37,474 bases of DNA from Oscillospiraceae bacterium (lineage in GTDB: Bacteria > Bacillota > Clostridia > Oscillospirales > CAG-272), in NCBI GenBank assembly GCA_015065175.1, contig SVQV01000008.1:1-37474 (forward strand), in the 5' to 3' direction. The notes below the pieces were generated by a model. It did not search any database. It saw only the letters and a list, made by a program, of their open reading frames with translations, and was not told where the DNA came from. Position 1 is the stretch's first letter. Every line of letters starts with the position of its first letter. Below, one piece after another: positions 8,111 to 15,932 of this stretch. A program made the position numbers and the translations under genes.

Positions 8111-9394
8111 ATGGAAACGAAAAACATGTATTCCTCACTCGGAATTTCAAACGAAGTTTTTGATTTTGGGGAAAAGATACTTGAAAAATTAAAGGAAAGA
8201 TTTGAAAAAATCGACAGTGTGGCGGAATACAATCAGTGCAAGGTCATCTCCGCTATGCAGGAAAATCACGTAAATGCCACACATTTTGCCGCAACTACGG
8301 GCTACGGCTACAATGATGCGGGAAGAGATAATCTTGAAAAGGTATACGCCTCCTGCTTTCATTCCGAGGCGGCTCTCGTCCGTCCTCAGATAACCTGCGG
8401 AACTCATGCGCTGACTGTTGCGCTTTCTGCAAATCTTCTGCCGGGCGACGAGCTTCTCTCTCCTGTCGGACGTCCTTACGACACGCTTGAAGAGGTCATC
8501 GGTATAAGAAAATCCGACTGCTCTCTTGCCGAATACGGAGTTACCTACAGGCAGGCAGACCTTAAAGCAGACGGCAGCTTTGATTATGACGCAATAAAGG
8601 CGGCTATAAACGAAAAAACGAAAATGGTCACCATTCAGCGTTCAAAGGGATACCAGATGCGCCCGACCTTCTCGGTCACGCAGATAGGTGAGCTTATTGC
8701 ATTTGTAAAGAGCATAAAGCCTGATATCATATGTATGGTAGACAACTGCTACGGAGAGTTCGTCGAAACGATAGAGCCGTCCGATGTAGGCGCTGACCTG
8801 ACTGTCGGCTCGCTTATCAAGAACCCGGGCGGAGGACTTGCTCCCATTGGCGGTTATATCTGCGGAAGAGAGGATCTTGTCGCACGCTGCGCATACAGAC
8901 TGAGCGCCCCCGGACTCGGTCAGGAGGTAGGCGCAAACCTCGGTATAATGCCTGCCTTCTATCAGGGCTTCTTCCTTGCGCCGACTGTTGTCGCTTCTGC
9001 CTTGAAGGGTGCTATCTTTGCGGCTAACATATACGAGAGCTTAGGTCTTAACGTTATACCAAACGCGACAGAATCAAGACACGATATAATCCAGGCGGTA
9101 GAGCTTGGAAGCGCAGAAAGAATGATAGCCTTCTGTGAAGGAATACAGGCTGCCGCTCCTGTTGACAGCTACGTAACGCCTGTGCCGTGGGCAATGCCCG
9201 GTTATGACTCTGACGTTATTATGGCGGCGGGCGCATTTATACAGGGCTCCTCTATCGAGCTTTCAGCCGACGGTCCCATAAGAGAGCCTTACGCTATCTA
9301 TTTTCAGGGCGGTCTTACCTGGTATCACGCCAAGCTCGGAATTCTGATGTCGCTTCAGAAAATGGTAGAAAAAAATCTTATAGAGCTGAAATAA
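8111..9394 (+). CDS. PLP-dependent enzyme of the aluminium-resistance / methionine gamma-lyase-like family (YnbB type)
   Basis: A fold-type I PLP enzyme of 427 residues, the usual size of proteins annotated as 'aluminum resistance protein' or 'methionine gamma-lyase family protein'. The true substrate of the family is poorly known; C-S lyase chemistry is inferred from distant Cys/Met-metabolism homologues. Visible features are ITCGTHAL near 95 (cofactor phosphate region), MVDNCYGEF at 209-217 with the Asp that should contact the pyridine nitrogen, and SLIKNPGGGLAPIGGYI at 234-250 with the probable Schiff-base lysine 237. The ATG lies two bases after the regulator's stop, with GAGG about 15 bases upstream, so translation is probably coupled. 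A pyridoxal kinase closes the operon, which fits a PLP-requiring enzyme. Confidence 0.9.
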   Translation: METKNMYSSLGISNEVFDFGEKILEKLKERFEKIDSVAEYNQCKVISAMQENHVNATHFAATTGYGYNDAGRDNLEKVYASCFHSEAALVRPQITCGTHALTVALSANLLPGDELLSPVGRPYDTLEEVIGIRKSDCSLAEYGVTYRQADLKADGSFDYDAIKAAINEKTKMVTIQRSKGYQMRPTFSVTQIGELIAFVKSIKPDIICMVDNCYGEFVETIEPSDVGADLTVGSLIKNPGGGLAPIGGYICGREDLVARCAYRLSAPGLGQEVGANLGIMPAFYQGFFLAPTVVASALKGAIFAANIYESLGLNVIPNATESRHDIIQAVELGSAERMIAFCEGIQAAAPVDSYVTPVPWAMPGYDSDVIMAAGAFIQGSSIELSADGPIREPYAIYFQGGLTWYHAKLGILMSLQKMVEKNLIELK

Positions 9395-9411
9395 AATCAA
9401 TTCCATAACAA

Positions 9412-9422
9412 AAGTTTACATT
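9412..9422 (+). repeat. Leader motif AAGTTTACATT, copy 1
   Basis: The same 11 bases recur at 10424-10434. Each copy lies just upstream of the ribosome site of the next gene in the operon (DMT gene here, pyridoxal kinase there). Function unknown; chance in AT-rich spacers is possible. Confidence 0.35.
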
Positions 9423-9437
9423 AAGAGGTAAAATATT

Positions 9438-10415
9438 ATGTGGTTTATTTTTTCAGTAATCGCGCTTCTCTGTTGGAGCGGCTCCGACCTGTTTTCTAAG
9501 GTAGGTACGGCGCAGAAGGATAAAAACAGTCATTGGAAGGTCGTTTTTGCCGTTGGCTTTGTAATGGGCATTCACTTCCTTATAACACTTATAGGCGGCG
9601 CTTTCATAGAAGACCCCGAATCTGTACCGAAGTTTGTGGCAAGTCTTTTCTACACCGACTTCACTATCCGTGATTTCTTCGTATACCTGCCTGTTGCCGC
9701 TATCTACATTGCTGCCATGGTATTCGGATATATCGGTCTGCGCTACATAGAGCTTTCTATCTCATCACCTATCTGTAACTGCTCTGGCTCGCTTGCATTT
9801 CTTCTCTGCTCTCTTATCTGGCCCGACGAAGCTATAAAAAATCCTCTCGCTATCATCGGTGTTGTTGCGGTATCACTCGGTATTATCTCGCTCGGATTTG
9901 TTGAAAGCCACGAGGACGACGAGCTTCGTGCGCTTCGCCAGGAAAAATCCAACAGAAAATACTCGAAGAGTGTTCTTGCGCTTTTGCTCCCCGTCATATA
10001 TCTTGTAGTTGATGCGCTCGGTACTGTTGCCGACGAGTACCTCTTCTCTATCGAGGACGAATTCGGAAACGGAATTATAACCGACTATGCTTCAAACTCT
10101 GCATTTGAGCTTACCTTCTTCCTGCTTGCGGTTGTCGCATTTATCGTATTGGCGGTAAAGAAGGACCTTCCCTCTCTGTTCAAAAACCGCGCTATATTCG
10201 CAGGCGGCGCTTGCGAAACTGTCGGTCAGATATTCTACATGGCAGTTATGTTTGCAGATTATACTATCGGTATGGTCATTATTTCCGCTTACTGTGTTCT
10301 TTCGGTTTTGTGGAGCGCGATATTCTTACGTGAAAGACTTTCGGCAAAGCATTACCTCTCTGTCGGCATCACGATATTGGGTATTATACTCATCGGTATA
10401 GTTACAGGCGGATAA
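9438..10415 (+). CDS. DMT/EamA-type transporter in the PLP-enzyme operon
   Basis: A 325-residue membrane protein with about ten hydrophobic segments, beginning MWFIFSVIALLCWSGSDLFSK. Two EamA-like halves are visible. The first ends around AVSLGIISLGFVES. A cytoplasmic, charged linker (about residues 157-175, rich in E, D, R, K) joins it to the second, which ends SVGITILGIILIGIVTGG. There is a short acidic loop around LFSIEDEFGNGI. AAGAGG before the ATG sets the start. It lies 43 bases after the PLP enzyme and 34 before the pyridoxal kinase, with no terminator between, so all are probably cotranscribed. Context suggests it moves the substrate or product of the PLP enzyme, or a B6 vitamer; the sequence does not decide. 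Confidence 0.88.
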   Translation: MWFIFSVIALLCWSGSDLFSKVGTAQKDKNSHWKVVFAVGFVMGIHFLITLIGGAFIEDPESVPKFVASLFYTDFTIRDFFVYLPVAAIYIAAMVFGYIGLRYIELSISSPICNCSGSLAFLLCSLIWPDEAIKNPLAIIGVVAVSLGIISLGFVESHEDDELRALRQEKSNRKYSKSVLALLLPVIYLVVDALGTVADEYLFSIEDEFGNGIITDYASNSAFELTFFLLAVVAFIVLAVKKDLPSLFKNRAIFAGGACETVGQIFYMAVMFADYTIGMVIISAYCVLSVLWSAIFLRERLSAKHYLSVGITILGIILIGIVTGG

Positions 10416-10423
10416 GACAACTT

Positions 10424-10434
10424 AAGTTTACATT
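10424..10434 (+). repeat. Leader motif AAGTTTACATT, copy 2
   Basis: Identical to 9412-9422 and placed just before AAAAGGAG of the pyridoxal kinase gene. See copy 1. Confidence 0.35.
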
Positions 10435-10449
10435 TTAAAAGGAGTTATT

Positions 10450-11280
10450 ATGAAAAAGGTCGTTACTGTACAGGATATTTCCTGTGTCGGCAAATGCTCA
10501 TGCACTGCGGCGCTTCCCATTTTATCCTGTTGCGGCATGGAAACAGTTCTTCTTCCGACGGCTCTGCTTTCGGCACATACCGACGGATTCGGAGAAAATA
10601 CGTTTCTTGATCTTACTTCCGAAATGAAAAGGATCGCTTCGCATTGGAAAAGCATCGGCATTTCCTTTGACTGCATCTATTCGGGTTATCTCGGAAGCTG
10701 TGAGCAGACCGAATTCATTTCAGACTTTATAGATGCCTTCAAAAAGGACGGAGGTCTTACGGTCATAGACCCTGTTATGGGAGACGGCGGCAGACTTTAT
10801 AAATATTTTGAAAATGATTTTATATCGGATATGCGCGCACTGTGCGGAAAGGCAGACATAATAACACCGAACATTACCGAAGCCTGTATGCTCGCAGATA
10901 TTCCCTTCTGTGAGAATTACAGCGAAGGGCTTATAAATGATATATTCTTGGCGTTGTACGCTTTAGGCGCAAAAAATATCGTTATTACGGGCATCAAATT
11001 CGACGCTGACACGATAGGCTATGCTTATACCGAAGGAAACGGTGCTATAGGTATAATAAAAGAGCCTTTCCACCATAACGTAAGATTTGCGGGTACGGGA
11101 GATGTATTCACCTCTGCGCTTGTGGGAATGGCTATGCGCGGAAACGGATTTGCGCAAAGTGTGCGTGCGTCCGCCGAGTTCACCGAAAAATGCATAGACA
11201 TAACAGACGACAAGACGAAGCCCTTCTATTACGGATTAAACTTCGAAGAATGTCTCGACTTTTTAACATCCAACAAATAA
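10450..11280 (+). CDS. pdxY: Pyridoxal/pyridoxamine kinase (ribokinase-like)
   Basis: Phosphorylates pyridoxal, and probably pyridoxamine and pyridoxine, to make PLP in the B6 salvage pathway. 276 residues, typical length. MKKVVTVQDISCVGKCS at the N-terminus corresponds to the substrate loop that opens PdxY/PdxK proteins (usually ..SIQSHVVYG in enterobacteria; VQDISCVGKCS is the clostridial form). VIDPVMGDGGRLY near 112-124 is the family signature separating pyridoxal kinases from ThiD. FAGTGDVFTSALVG near 215-228 contains the catalytic Asp of GTGD. The ATG is set by AAAAGGAG five bases upstream. It is the last gene of the operon, before a strong terminator. Its place beside a PLP enzyme suggests local cofactor supply. 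Confidence 0.92.
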   Translation: MKKVVTVQDISCVGKCSCTAALPILSCCGMETVLLPTALLSAHTDGFGENTFLDLTSEMKRIASHWKSIGISFDCIYSGYLGSCEQTEFISDFIDAFKKDGGLTVIDPVMGDGGRLYKYFENDFISDMRALCGKADIITPNITEACMLADIPFCENYSEGLINDIFLALYALGAKNIVITGIKFDADTIGYAYTEGNGAIGIIKEPFHHNVRFAGTGDVFTSALVGMAMRGNGFAQSVRASAEFTEKCIDITDDKTKPFYYGLNFEECLDFLTSNK

Positions 11281-11286
11281 AAAAAC

Positions 11287-11336
11287 AATGCTTATATTGA
11301 TAACTCGAAGTGAGTTCAATATAAGCATTATTTTTT
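11287..11336. terminator. Strong bidirectional terminator between pdxY and the deacetylase gene
   Basis: AATGCTTATATTG (11287-11299) pairs with CAATATAAGCATT (11317-11329), and AACTC/GAGTT extends the stem inward past a two-base bulge. ATTTTTTAATT follows on the plus strand and an A-run precedes it, giving U-runs both ways. The genes converge here. Confidence 0.9.
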
Positions 11337-12165
11337 AATTTATGACCAATGAGTGATACTTTGTTCCGCTCTGTATACTCTCACCGAGCAGCTCGCTTAC
11401 CGTTACGAAGCGATAGCCCTCTCTGTACAGAGTGTCTATTATGACCGAAAAAGCCTGATATGAATTCTCGTATATTTCGTGCATCAGGATTATGTCGCCG
11501 TTTTTAACCGTGGAAAGAACATTTTCGACTATTATGTCTATATTCTCCGCGGCAATATCCTCGCTCGACCTGTCCTTATGCACCCAGTCGCGCGAATCCA
11601 CACTCCATAGGATTATAGGATATTTTGATGTCTGAACCCTCTCTGCCGTCATTGCCCCCTGCGGAGGACGCATCAGAAGCGGCTCTACGCCCACATAAGA
11701 AAATATAGTATTCCTCGTGTATTTTATTTCGTTTTCGTAGGTCTTTTCATCGCAGGAATTGAAAATATACTTATGCGTGAATGCGTGAATGGCTATCTCG
11801 TTTCCTTTCTCTACGGCATATTTAAGAGATTCGGCGGTTATGTCATTGACACGGTCGCCTATGATGAAAAATGTACCTCTCCCGTTATACTCTGTCAATT
11901 TATCGACAAACTTTTTTGTCAGAGCCGCGTGAGGACCGTCATCAAAGGTAAACGCGACATATTTATATTCGATCTCTTCCGAAGGCTCAGTCACAGACGC
12001 AGACACGGCAGGCTCTTTTTGTTCCTGATCTTCTTCTGCAGTGACTTCGGGCAACGCCGAGTCTGTACCGAGAGAATCAGACTCAGGGCTAAATACATTT
12101 TTTGCGCAGCCTGTAATTGCAAGCGCAATGACAAGCAGAGCCGTAAACAAAGTAATTTTTCTCAT
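11335..12165 (-). CDS. Polysaccharide deacetylase (NodB domain) lipoprotein
   Basis: A secreted, lipid-anchored carbohydrate esterase family 4 protein of 276 residues, probably removing N-acetyl groups from peptidoglycan or another surface glycan. A signal peptide ends in the lipobox AITGC, with lipidated Cys 20. Next comes an acidic, flexible linker (about 21-65). The NodB motifs follow in order: TFDDGP at 73-78 with catalytic Asp 75 and metal Asp 76; HAFTH at 127-131 with the two metal histidines; RPPQGA near 165; WSVDSRDW near 183; ILMHE near 215. All metal and catalytic residues are present, so it is probably active. It starts six bases after the stop of the DUF4349 lipoprotein gene, so the two are cotranscribed and act on the same side of the membrane. 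Confidence 0.92.
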   Translation of the reverse strand: MRKITLFTALLVIALAITGCAKNVFSPESDSLGTDSALPEVTAEEDQEQKEPAVSASVTEPSEEIEYKYVAFTFDDGPHAALTKKFVDKLTEYNGRGTFFIIGDRVNDITAESLKYAVEKGNEIAIHAFTHKYIFNSCDEKTYENEIKYTRNTIFSYVGVEPLLMRPPQGAMTAERVQTSKYPIILWSVDSRDWVHKDRSSEDIAAENIDIIVENVLSTVKNGDIILMHEIYENSYQAFSVIIDTLYREGYRFVTVSELLGESIQSGTKYHSLVIN

Positions 12166-12171
12166 ATTTGC

Positions 12172-13185
12172 TTATTCCGTTTTATTGCCGTCCTCTCCGT
12201 CCTTCTTTTCGTTTTTGGATTGCTTTAATACGGAATCCTTCTTATCAATATATTTTAATACTTTTCTAAGCACAAGGAAGATGAGCGCAATAACTACCGC
12301 CCATATCAAAATGTAGGGGAGGCTCGTCACGAGCCATACGAAGAAATTACGGAAGCCCTCGCCTATATAGTAAAGGTTGTCCGACAATTTTTCACCTATT
12401 TCGTCCCACAGTCCAAGCTTTTTCTCGACTGCGACAAATCTCTCTACCTCGTTTATTTCAAGTGTTACCGTACTGTAGGCAACTCTTGACGCAAGAGACT
12501 TGAGCTGAGCCTCGTAGGATGCGAGGTCGCTCTGTACGGAAAGAAGCTTATCCTTGATGTACATCATTGTATCTATTATCTCGGAATAATTCATTTTTCC
12601 GTCGTCAAGATGCTTCTGTGAGCTTTCAAGCATAGAAAGCAAGGAGCTTTCCTCTGCCTTAAGTACCTCTATTCTGCTCTCTATATCAATATACGGCTCG
12701 GTGACGTCGGTTATGCTTTCATGACGGTATGTTACATTGCAAACATCTGAAACGCCGTTGAGGAAATCATTAAGATTTTCCGCGGGAATTTTCACTTCCA
12801 TGCTGCAATAACGGTTGGAAATCTCATTATAGCTGTTACCGCTTTCTCTCTGCATTGAAATGTAACCGCCGAAGTGGGAAACGCTTGCACTGAGCGATTC
12901 CATAAATGAATCGTATTCCTTGGTCTGAAGACGCAGAAGAACGTTCTTTATCTGCTTACGTTCAATTTTAGGGGTTTCTGTCGGGTATGCGGTGTCAAAG
13001 ACTGCCTCTGTCATAGCGGCGTCATACATAGGCTTTGACACCTCGGCGTAGTATCCTTCCCCAGCCGCAGAATTATAGAGATAATCGCGGTCGGTGGGAG
13101 CTACGGCATCCTTTGATGCTCCGCAAGAGGTCAGAAGTGCGAGCATAGTGACAAGCACTAACAAAAGTGAAAGTGTTCTTTTCAT
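12172..13185 (-). CDS. DUF4349 membrane-anchored lipoprotein
   Basis: A 337-residue protein with a signal peptide ending in the lipobox LLTSC (lipidated Cys 21), then the DUF4349 domain and a C-terminal transmembrane helix (~287-308). A lysine-rich cytoplasmic tail (KNEKKDGEDGNKTE) follows. Between ~90 and 255 lie a beta-rich segment and a predicted coiled coil (EPYIDIESRIEVLKAEESSLLSML and neighbours), the standard arrangement of the family. No enzymatic function is known for DUF4349; it is usually a cell-envelope protein. The ATG is set by AAGGAG nine bases upstream. It lies 94 bases after rnr and just before the NodB deacetylase. A role in envelope maintenance with the deacetylase is inferred from neighbourhood only. 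Confidence 0.88.
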   Translation of the reverse strand: MKRTLSLLLVLVTMLALLTSCGASKDAVAPTDRDYLYNSAAGEGYYAEVSKPMYDAAMTEAVFDTAYPTETPKIERKQIKNVLLRLQTKEYDSFMESLSASVSHFGGYISMQRESGNSYNEISNRYCSMEVKIPAENLNDFLNGVSDVCNVTYRHESITDVTEPYIDIESRIEVLKAEESSLLSMLESSQKHLDDGKMNYSEIIDTMMYIKDKLLSVQSDLASYEAQLKSLASRVAYSTVTLEINEVERFVAVEKKLGLWDEIGEKLSDNLYYIGEGFRNFFVWLVTSLPYILIWAVVIALIFLVLRKVLKYIDKKDSVLKQSKNEKKDGEDGNKTE

Positions 13186-13279
13186 AACAGTATCTCCTTT
13201 TTTGTTTGTTTGATAATTATTCGTGTAACAAGGAAAAAACTCTCACATATTTTTTATAAGCTTATACTTTTTTGTAATT

Positions 13280-15328
13280 TTATTCCGCAATAGAGAAATT
13301 AACCGTTTTTGAGGCTATATCGGCATTTTCCACCTTTACTTTAAGAGTGTCGCCTATTCTGTAAGTGACAGAGCCGTTTGAAAGCGTTTTATAAACATCA
13401 TCGTAGATATAATATCCACCAAGTTCTGACAAGGGAATAAGTCCCTCACAGGTGTTTTCAAGCTCCACGAAAAGCCCGAACTTTGTAACAGACGTAACCA
13501 CCGAGCCGAACACCTCTCCGACAAAAGATGACATATACAACGTCTTATAAAGCGCTTCTATCTGCCGCTCGGCATTGAGCGCTCTCAATTCGCAGTCACT
13601 TGCTGAAACCGAGGCTCTTTTCGCATAAGAGCGATACTTTCTCGCATCCTCCCCGTCAAGCAGCACTGCCTTTATCATTCTGTGGGTCGCAAGGTCGGAA
13701 AGACGTCTTATAGGAGAAGTAAAATGACAGTAAAGGTCTATGCCGAGACCATAGTGAGGCAAGGAAACATCGCTGTATCTCGCCTTTGACATAGTGCGCA
13801 AAAGTACTGTTGAAAGCGCGTAGCCTATTCCCTTCTCATTCGCCTCCTCCAAGACCGAAGAAAGCTCGGCGGCGCGCGGATTTTCTCCCTTTATCTTTGC
13901 AGTATCCAAGCCTAAATTGGCTGAATACGTTCTGAAATTTTCCAGCTTGTCGGGCGGAGGCGGCTCGTGTATTCGATAGACACAGGGATAGTCCTTCTCA
14001 TTTAACAAAGTAGCTACCGCCTCGTTTGCGGTAAGCATAAAGGCTTCTATCAGCTTTTCCGCATCTCCGCGCTCGGATTTTTCTATTTTTACGGGGAAGC
14101 CGTTTTCATTAAGAGTAATACGCGCTTCTGCCGTTTCAAGCTCCAAAGAGCCGTTTTTTCTGTTCTTTTTGTCGAGTATTTTATAAAGCTCGTGCATTTT
14201 CAAGAGTGTGGGATAGACCTCTTTGTACTTACTGTAAAAGGGAGAATCCTTTCCCATATCAAAAAGTGAATTCACTTCGCTGTATACGCCTCTCACTCTT
14301 GAATTTATTATTGTTTTTTCAATCCTGCAGCTCTCAATATTTCCGTCCTCTGACAAAATTATGTGAGCTGAAAGCGCATATTTATCCTCTCCCGCATTCA
14401 ATGAGCAGGCACCGTTTGAAAGCACGGGCGGGAGCATCGGCACTACCTTATCCACAAAATAAACGCTCGTGCCTCTCTGCATCGCTTCTCTGTCAAGCGG
14501 TGTTTTCGCGCGTACATAATGGCTGACATCCGCTATGTGAACTCCGAGCATCCATCTGCCGCCCGCTAAGCGAGAGAGTGAAATTGCATCATCGAGGTCC
14601 TTTGCGTCAGCGCCGTCTATCGTAAAAATCATCTCTCTGCCGAGGCGTTTTCTTCCTTCATCGGAGAGCGCTTCAGAGGCTACAGTCCTTGCCTCGCCAA
14701 GCACCTCCTCCGAAAACTCGGTAGGTATGCCCACCTCCGCGAGAATGGCTTCATAATTGGCCTCCTTTGAGTCAGATGAGCCGAAGTTGCGTATAATTTC
14801 GCCCGTGTCAAAAGAGGTCTGTCGCCTTTTGGGAAGAAGGACCTCGACCTTGTCACCCAATTTATCGTATCTTGAAGGCTCTACCCTGATTTCAAGTGAA
14901 AGCCGCTTATCATCGGGGATGACGACATACTCGGTCTTTTGCTTTTTTCTGTAAAAGCCGCTTGTTCTCTGTGCAAGCGTTCCTATTACGGTATCCCTGA
15001 AATTCTCCAATATCTCTGTTACTTCGCCTTCGGTCCTTCCGCCCTCAAGCTTTTTATATTTTACTTTAACCAAGTCTCCGTCGAGCGCCCCTCTTATTTT
15101 TGACACGGGGATGAAAATATCGCTGTCAAGCCCGTTTTCAAGGTCGGTGACAAATCCGTAACCGCTTTTTGTTCCCGAAAAGCGACCGCTCGCATATATA
15201 TAGGAGCTTGCTCTGCTTGCCGCCTTTGCGTTCTGCCTCATTTCACGGAGCTTTTTCTTTTTCGCCTGAGCGACACGCTGCGCTCTTGCCTTATATATCT
15301 CTGTACTTTTTTTATTTCTTTTCTTCAT
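13280..15328 (-). CDS. rnr: Ribonuclease R (RNB-family 3'-5' exoribonuclease)
   Basis: Processive exoribonuclease that degrades structured RNA and works in trans-translation and rRNA quality control. 682 residues, slightly short for the family. A very basic N-terminus (about 1-40, rich in K and R) replaces the helix-turn-helix of enterobacterial RNase R. Cold-shock domain 1 follows (SGRFSGTKSGYGFV). The RNB domain contains TIDGADAKDLDDAIS near 232-246, with the aspartates that bind the catalytic magnesium. SPIRRLSDLATHRM is the conserved block late in RNB. The last 75 residues form an S1 RNA-binding domain (GEVFGSVVTSVTKFGLFVELE). AAAGGTG five bases before the ATG sets the start. It lies behind secG, an order shared with many Bacillota, but the usual following smpB is absent here. 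Confidence 0.95.
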   Translation of the reverse strand: MKKRNKKSTEIYKARAQRVAQAKKKKLREMRQNAKAASRASSYIYASGRFSGTKSGYGFVTDLENGLDSDIFIPVSKIRGALDGDLVKVKYKKLEGGRTEGEVTEILENFRDTVIGTLAQRTSGFYRKKQKTEYVVIPDDKRLSLEIRVEPSRYDKLGDKVEVLLPKRRQTSFDTGEIIRNFGSSDSKEANYEAILAEVGIPTEFSEEVLGEARTVASEALSDEGRKRLGREMIFTIDGADAKDLDDAISLSRLAGGRWMLGVHIADVSHYVRAKTPLDREAMQRGTSVYFVDKVVPMLPPVLSNGACSLNAGEDKYALSAHIILSEDGNIESCRIEKTIINSRVRGVYSEVNSLFDMGKDSPFYSKYKEVYPTLLKMHELYKILDKKNRKNGSLELETAEARITLNENGFPVKIEKSERGDAEKLIEAFMLTANEAVATLLNEKDYPCVYRIHEPPPPDKLENFRTYSANLGLDTAKIKGENPRAAELSSVLEEANEKGIGYALSTVLLRTMSKARYSDVSLPHYGLGIDLYCHFTSPIRRLSDLATHRMIKAVLLDGEDARKYRSYAKRASVSASDCELRALNAERQIEALYKTLYMSSFVGEVFGSVVTSVTKFGLFVELENTCEGLIPLSELGGYYIYDDVYKTLSNGSVTYRIGDTLKVKVENADIASKTVNFSIAE

Positions 15329-15370
15329 AACACCTTTATTGTTTGTTTATTCCCGATATAAATGCAAAAC

Positions 15371-15390
15371 GGCGAGATTTTCATCTCGCC
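15371..15390 (-). terminator. Hairpin terminator behind secG
   Basis: GGCGAGAT and ATCTCGCC form an 8-bp stem around a four-base loop. On the minus strand GTTTTGCATTTAT follows. It lies between secG and rnr, so it may limit, but not necessarily block, read-through into rnr. Confidence 0.7.
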
Positions 15391-15401
15391 ATTTTATGCT
15401 A

Positions 15402-15719
15402 TTAAAGATTGATATTCTCACTGTAAGAGGACTCGTAAGCTGTAGCGGGAGACTCGTTACCGCCGTCATACTCATAATCGGGCTGAATGAAGTAAACGAG
15501 CAAAACCAATACAACAAATACGATACCGATAATAGTAGTGAACTTGTTAAGAAGTTTATCTATCTTAGAACCGCTGTCCTTACCGAAAAATGTCTCAGCG
15601 CCTCCTGCGATAGTTCCCGACAAGCCGTGAGACTTACCGTGCTGCATTAAAACTGCTATGACGAGGAACAGTCCTGCAACAAGCATCAAAATTATCAATA
15701 CAAGATTTAAAGCGTCCAT
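15402..15719 (-). CDS. secG: Preprotein translocase subunit SecG
   Basis: Small membrane subunit of the SecYEG channel. 105 residues, with a first helix LNLVLIILMLVAGLFLVIAVL, the conserved loop segment LMQHGKSHGLSGTIAGGAETFFGK, and a second helix FTTIIGIVFVVLVLLVYFI. These are the standard SecG features (family pattern LLQ..K..GLS..FGG). The C-terminal tail (about 83-105) is acidic and longer than in many SecG proteins. No clear Shine-Dalgarno sequence precedes the ATG. Instead an 8-bp hairpin lies about 13 bases upstream. It has its own promoter, and rnr follows after a hairpin. Confidence 0.95.
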   Translation of the reverse strand: MDALNLVLIILMLVAGLFLVIAVLMQHGKSHGLSGTIAGGAETFFGKDSGSKIDKLLNKFTTIIGIVFVVLVLLVYFIQPDYEYDGGNESPATAYESSYSENINL

Positions 15720-15731
15720 TCTTTATTACGC

Positions 15732-15789
15732 TATTTCGTAAAACGAAATATTCCTTTCCGTATTATTTGTTTCGATAGGAAAAATCCTA
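15732..15789 (-). promoter_or_regulatory. Two small hairpins in the secG leader
   Basis: TATTTCGT-AAA-ACGAAATA (15732-15750) forms a perfect 8-bp stem ending 13 bases upstream of the start codon. TAGGA-AAAA-TCCTA (15776-15789) forms a 5-bp stem. They lie in the ~80-base untranslated leader of secG, where no good ribosome site is seen. A regulatory role is inference. Confidence 0.35.
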
Positions 15790-15809
15790 CATTTTTTAAT
15801 TTACAAATT

Positions 15810-15838
15810 ATTGTACCACAACAAAAGAAAAAAATCAA
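15810..15838 (-). promoter_or_regulatory. Promoter of secG
   Basis: Minus strand: TTGATT (15833-15838), 17 bases, then TACAAT (15810-15815). Confidence 0.75.
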
Positions 15839-15932
15839 TAGGAAATTTGAAAAAAAGCAGATTTTTTTAATTTTTATTTTATTTTCGCCTGATTTTCCTA
15901 AAAAACGTCAATAATATTACCATAAAATAGTA

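Noticed and set aside
13255-13266. TATAAGCTTATA followed by a U-run on the minus strand, as a terminator behind rnr
   Set aside because: It is a perfect palindrome with no loop, so the hairpin would be too weak. Read-through into the DUF4349 gene remains possible.
15776-15789. TAGGA/TCCTA stem in the secG leader as a second site for the AbrB operator at 7827-7842
   Set aside because: The half-sites share only GTAGGA and are in the opposite arrangement with a different spacer, so the match is too weak to claim.
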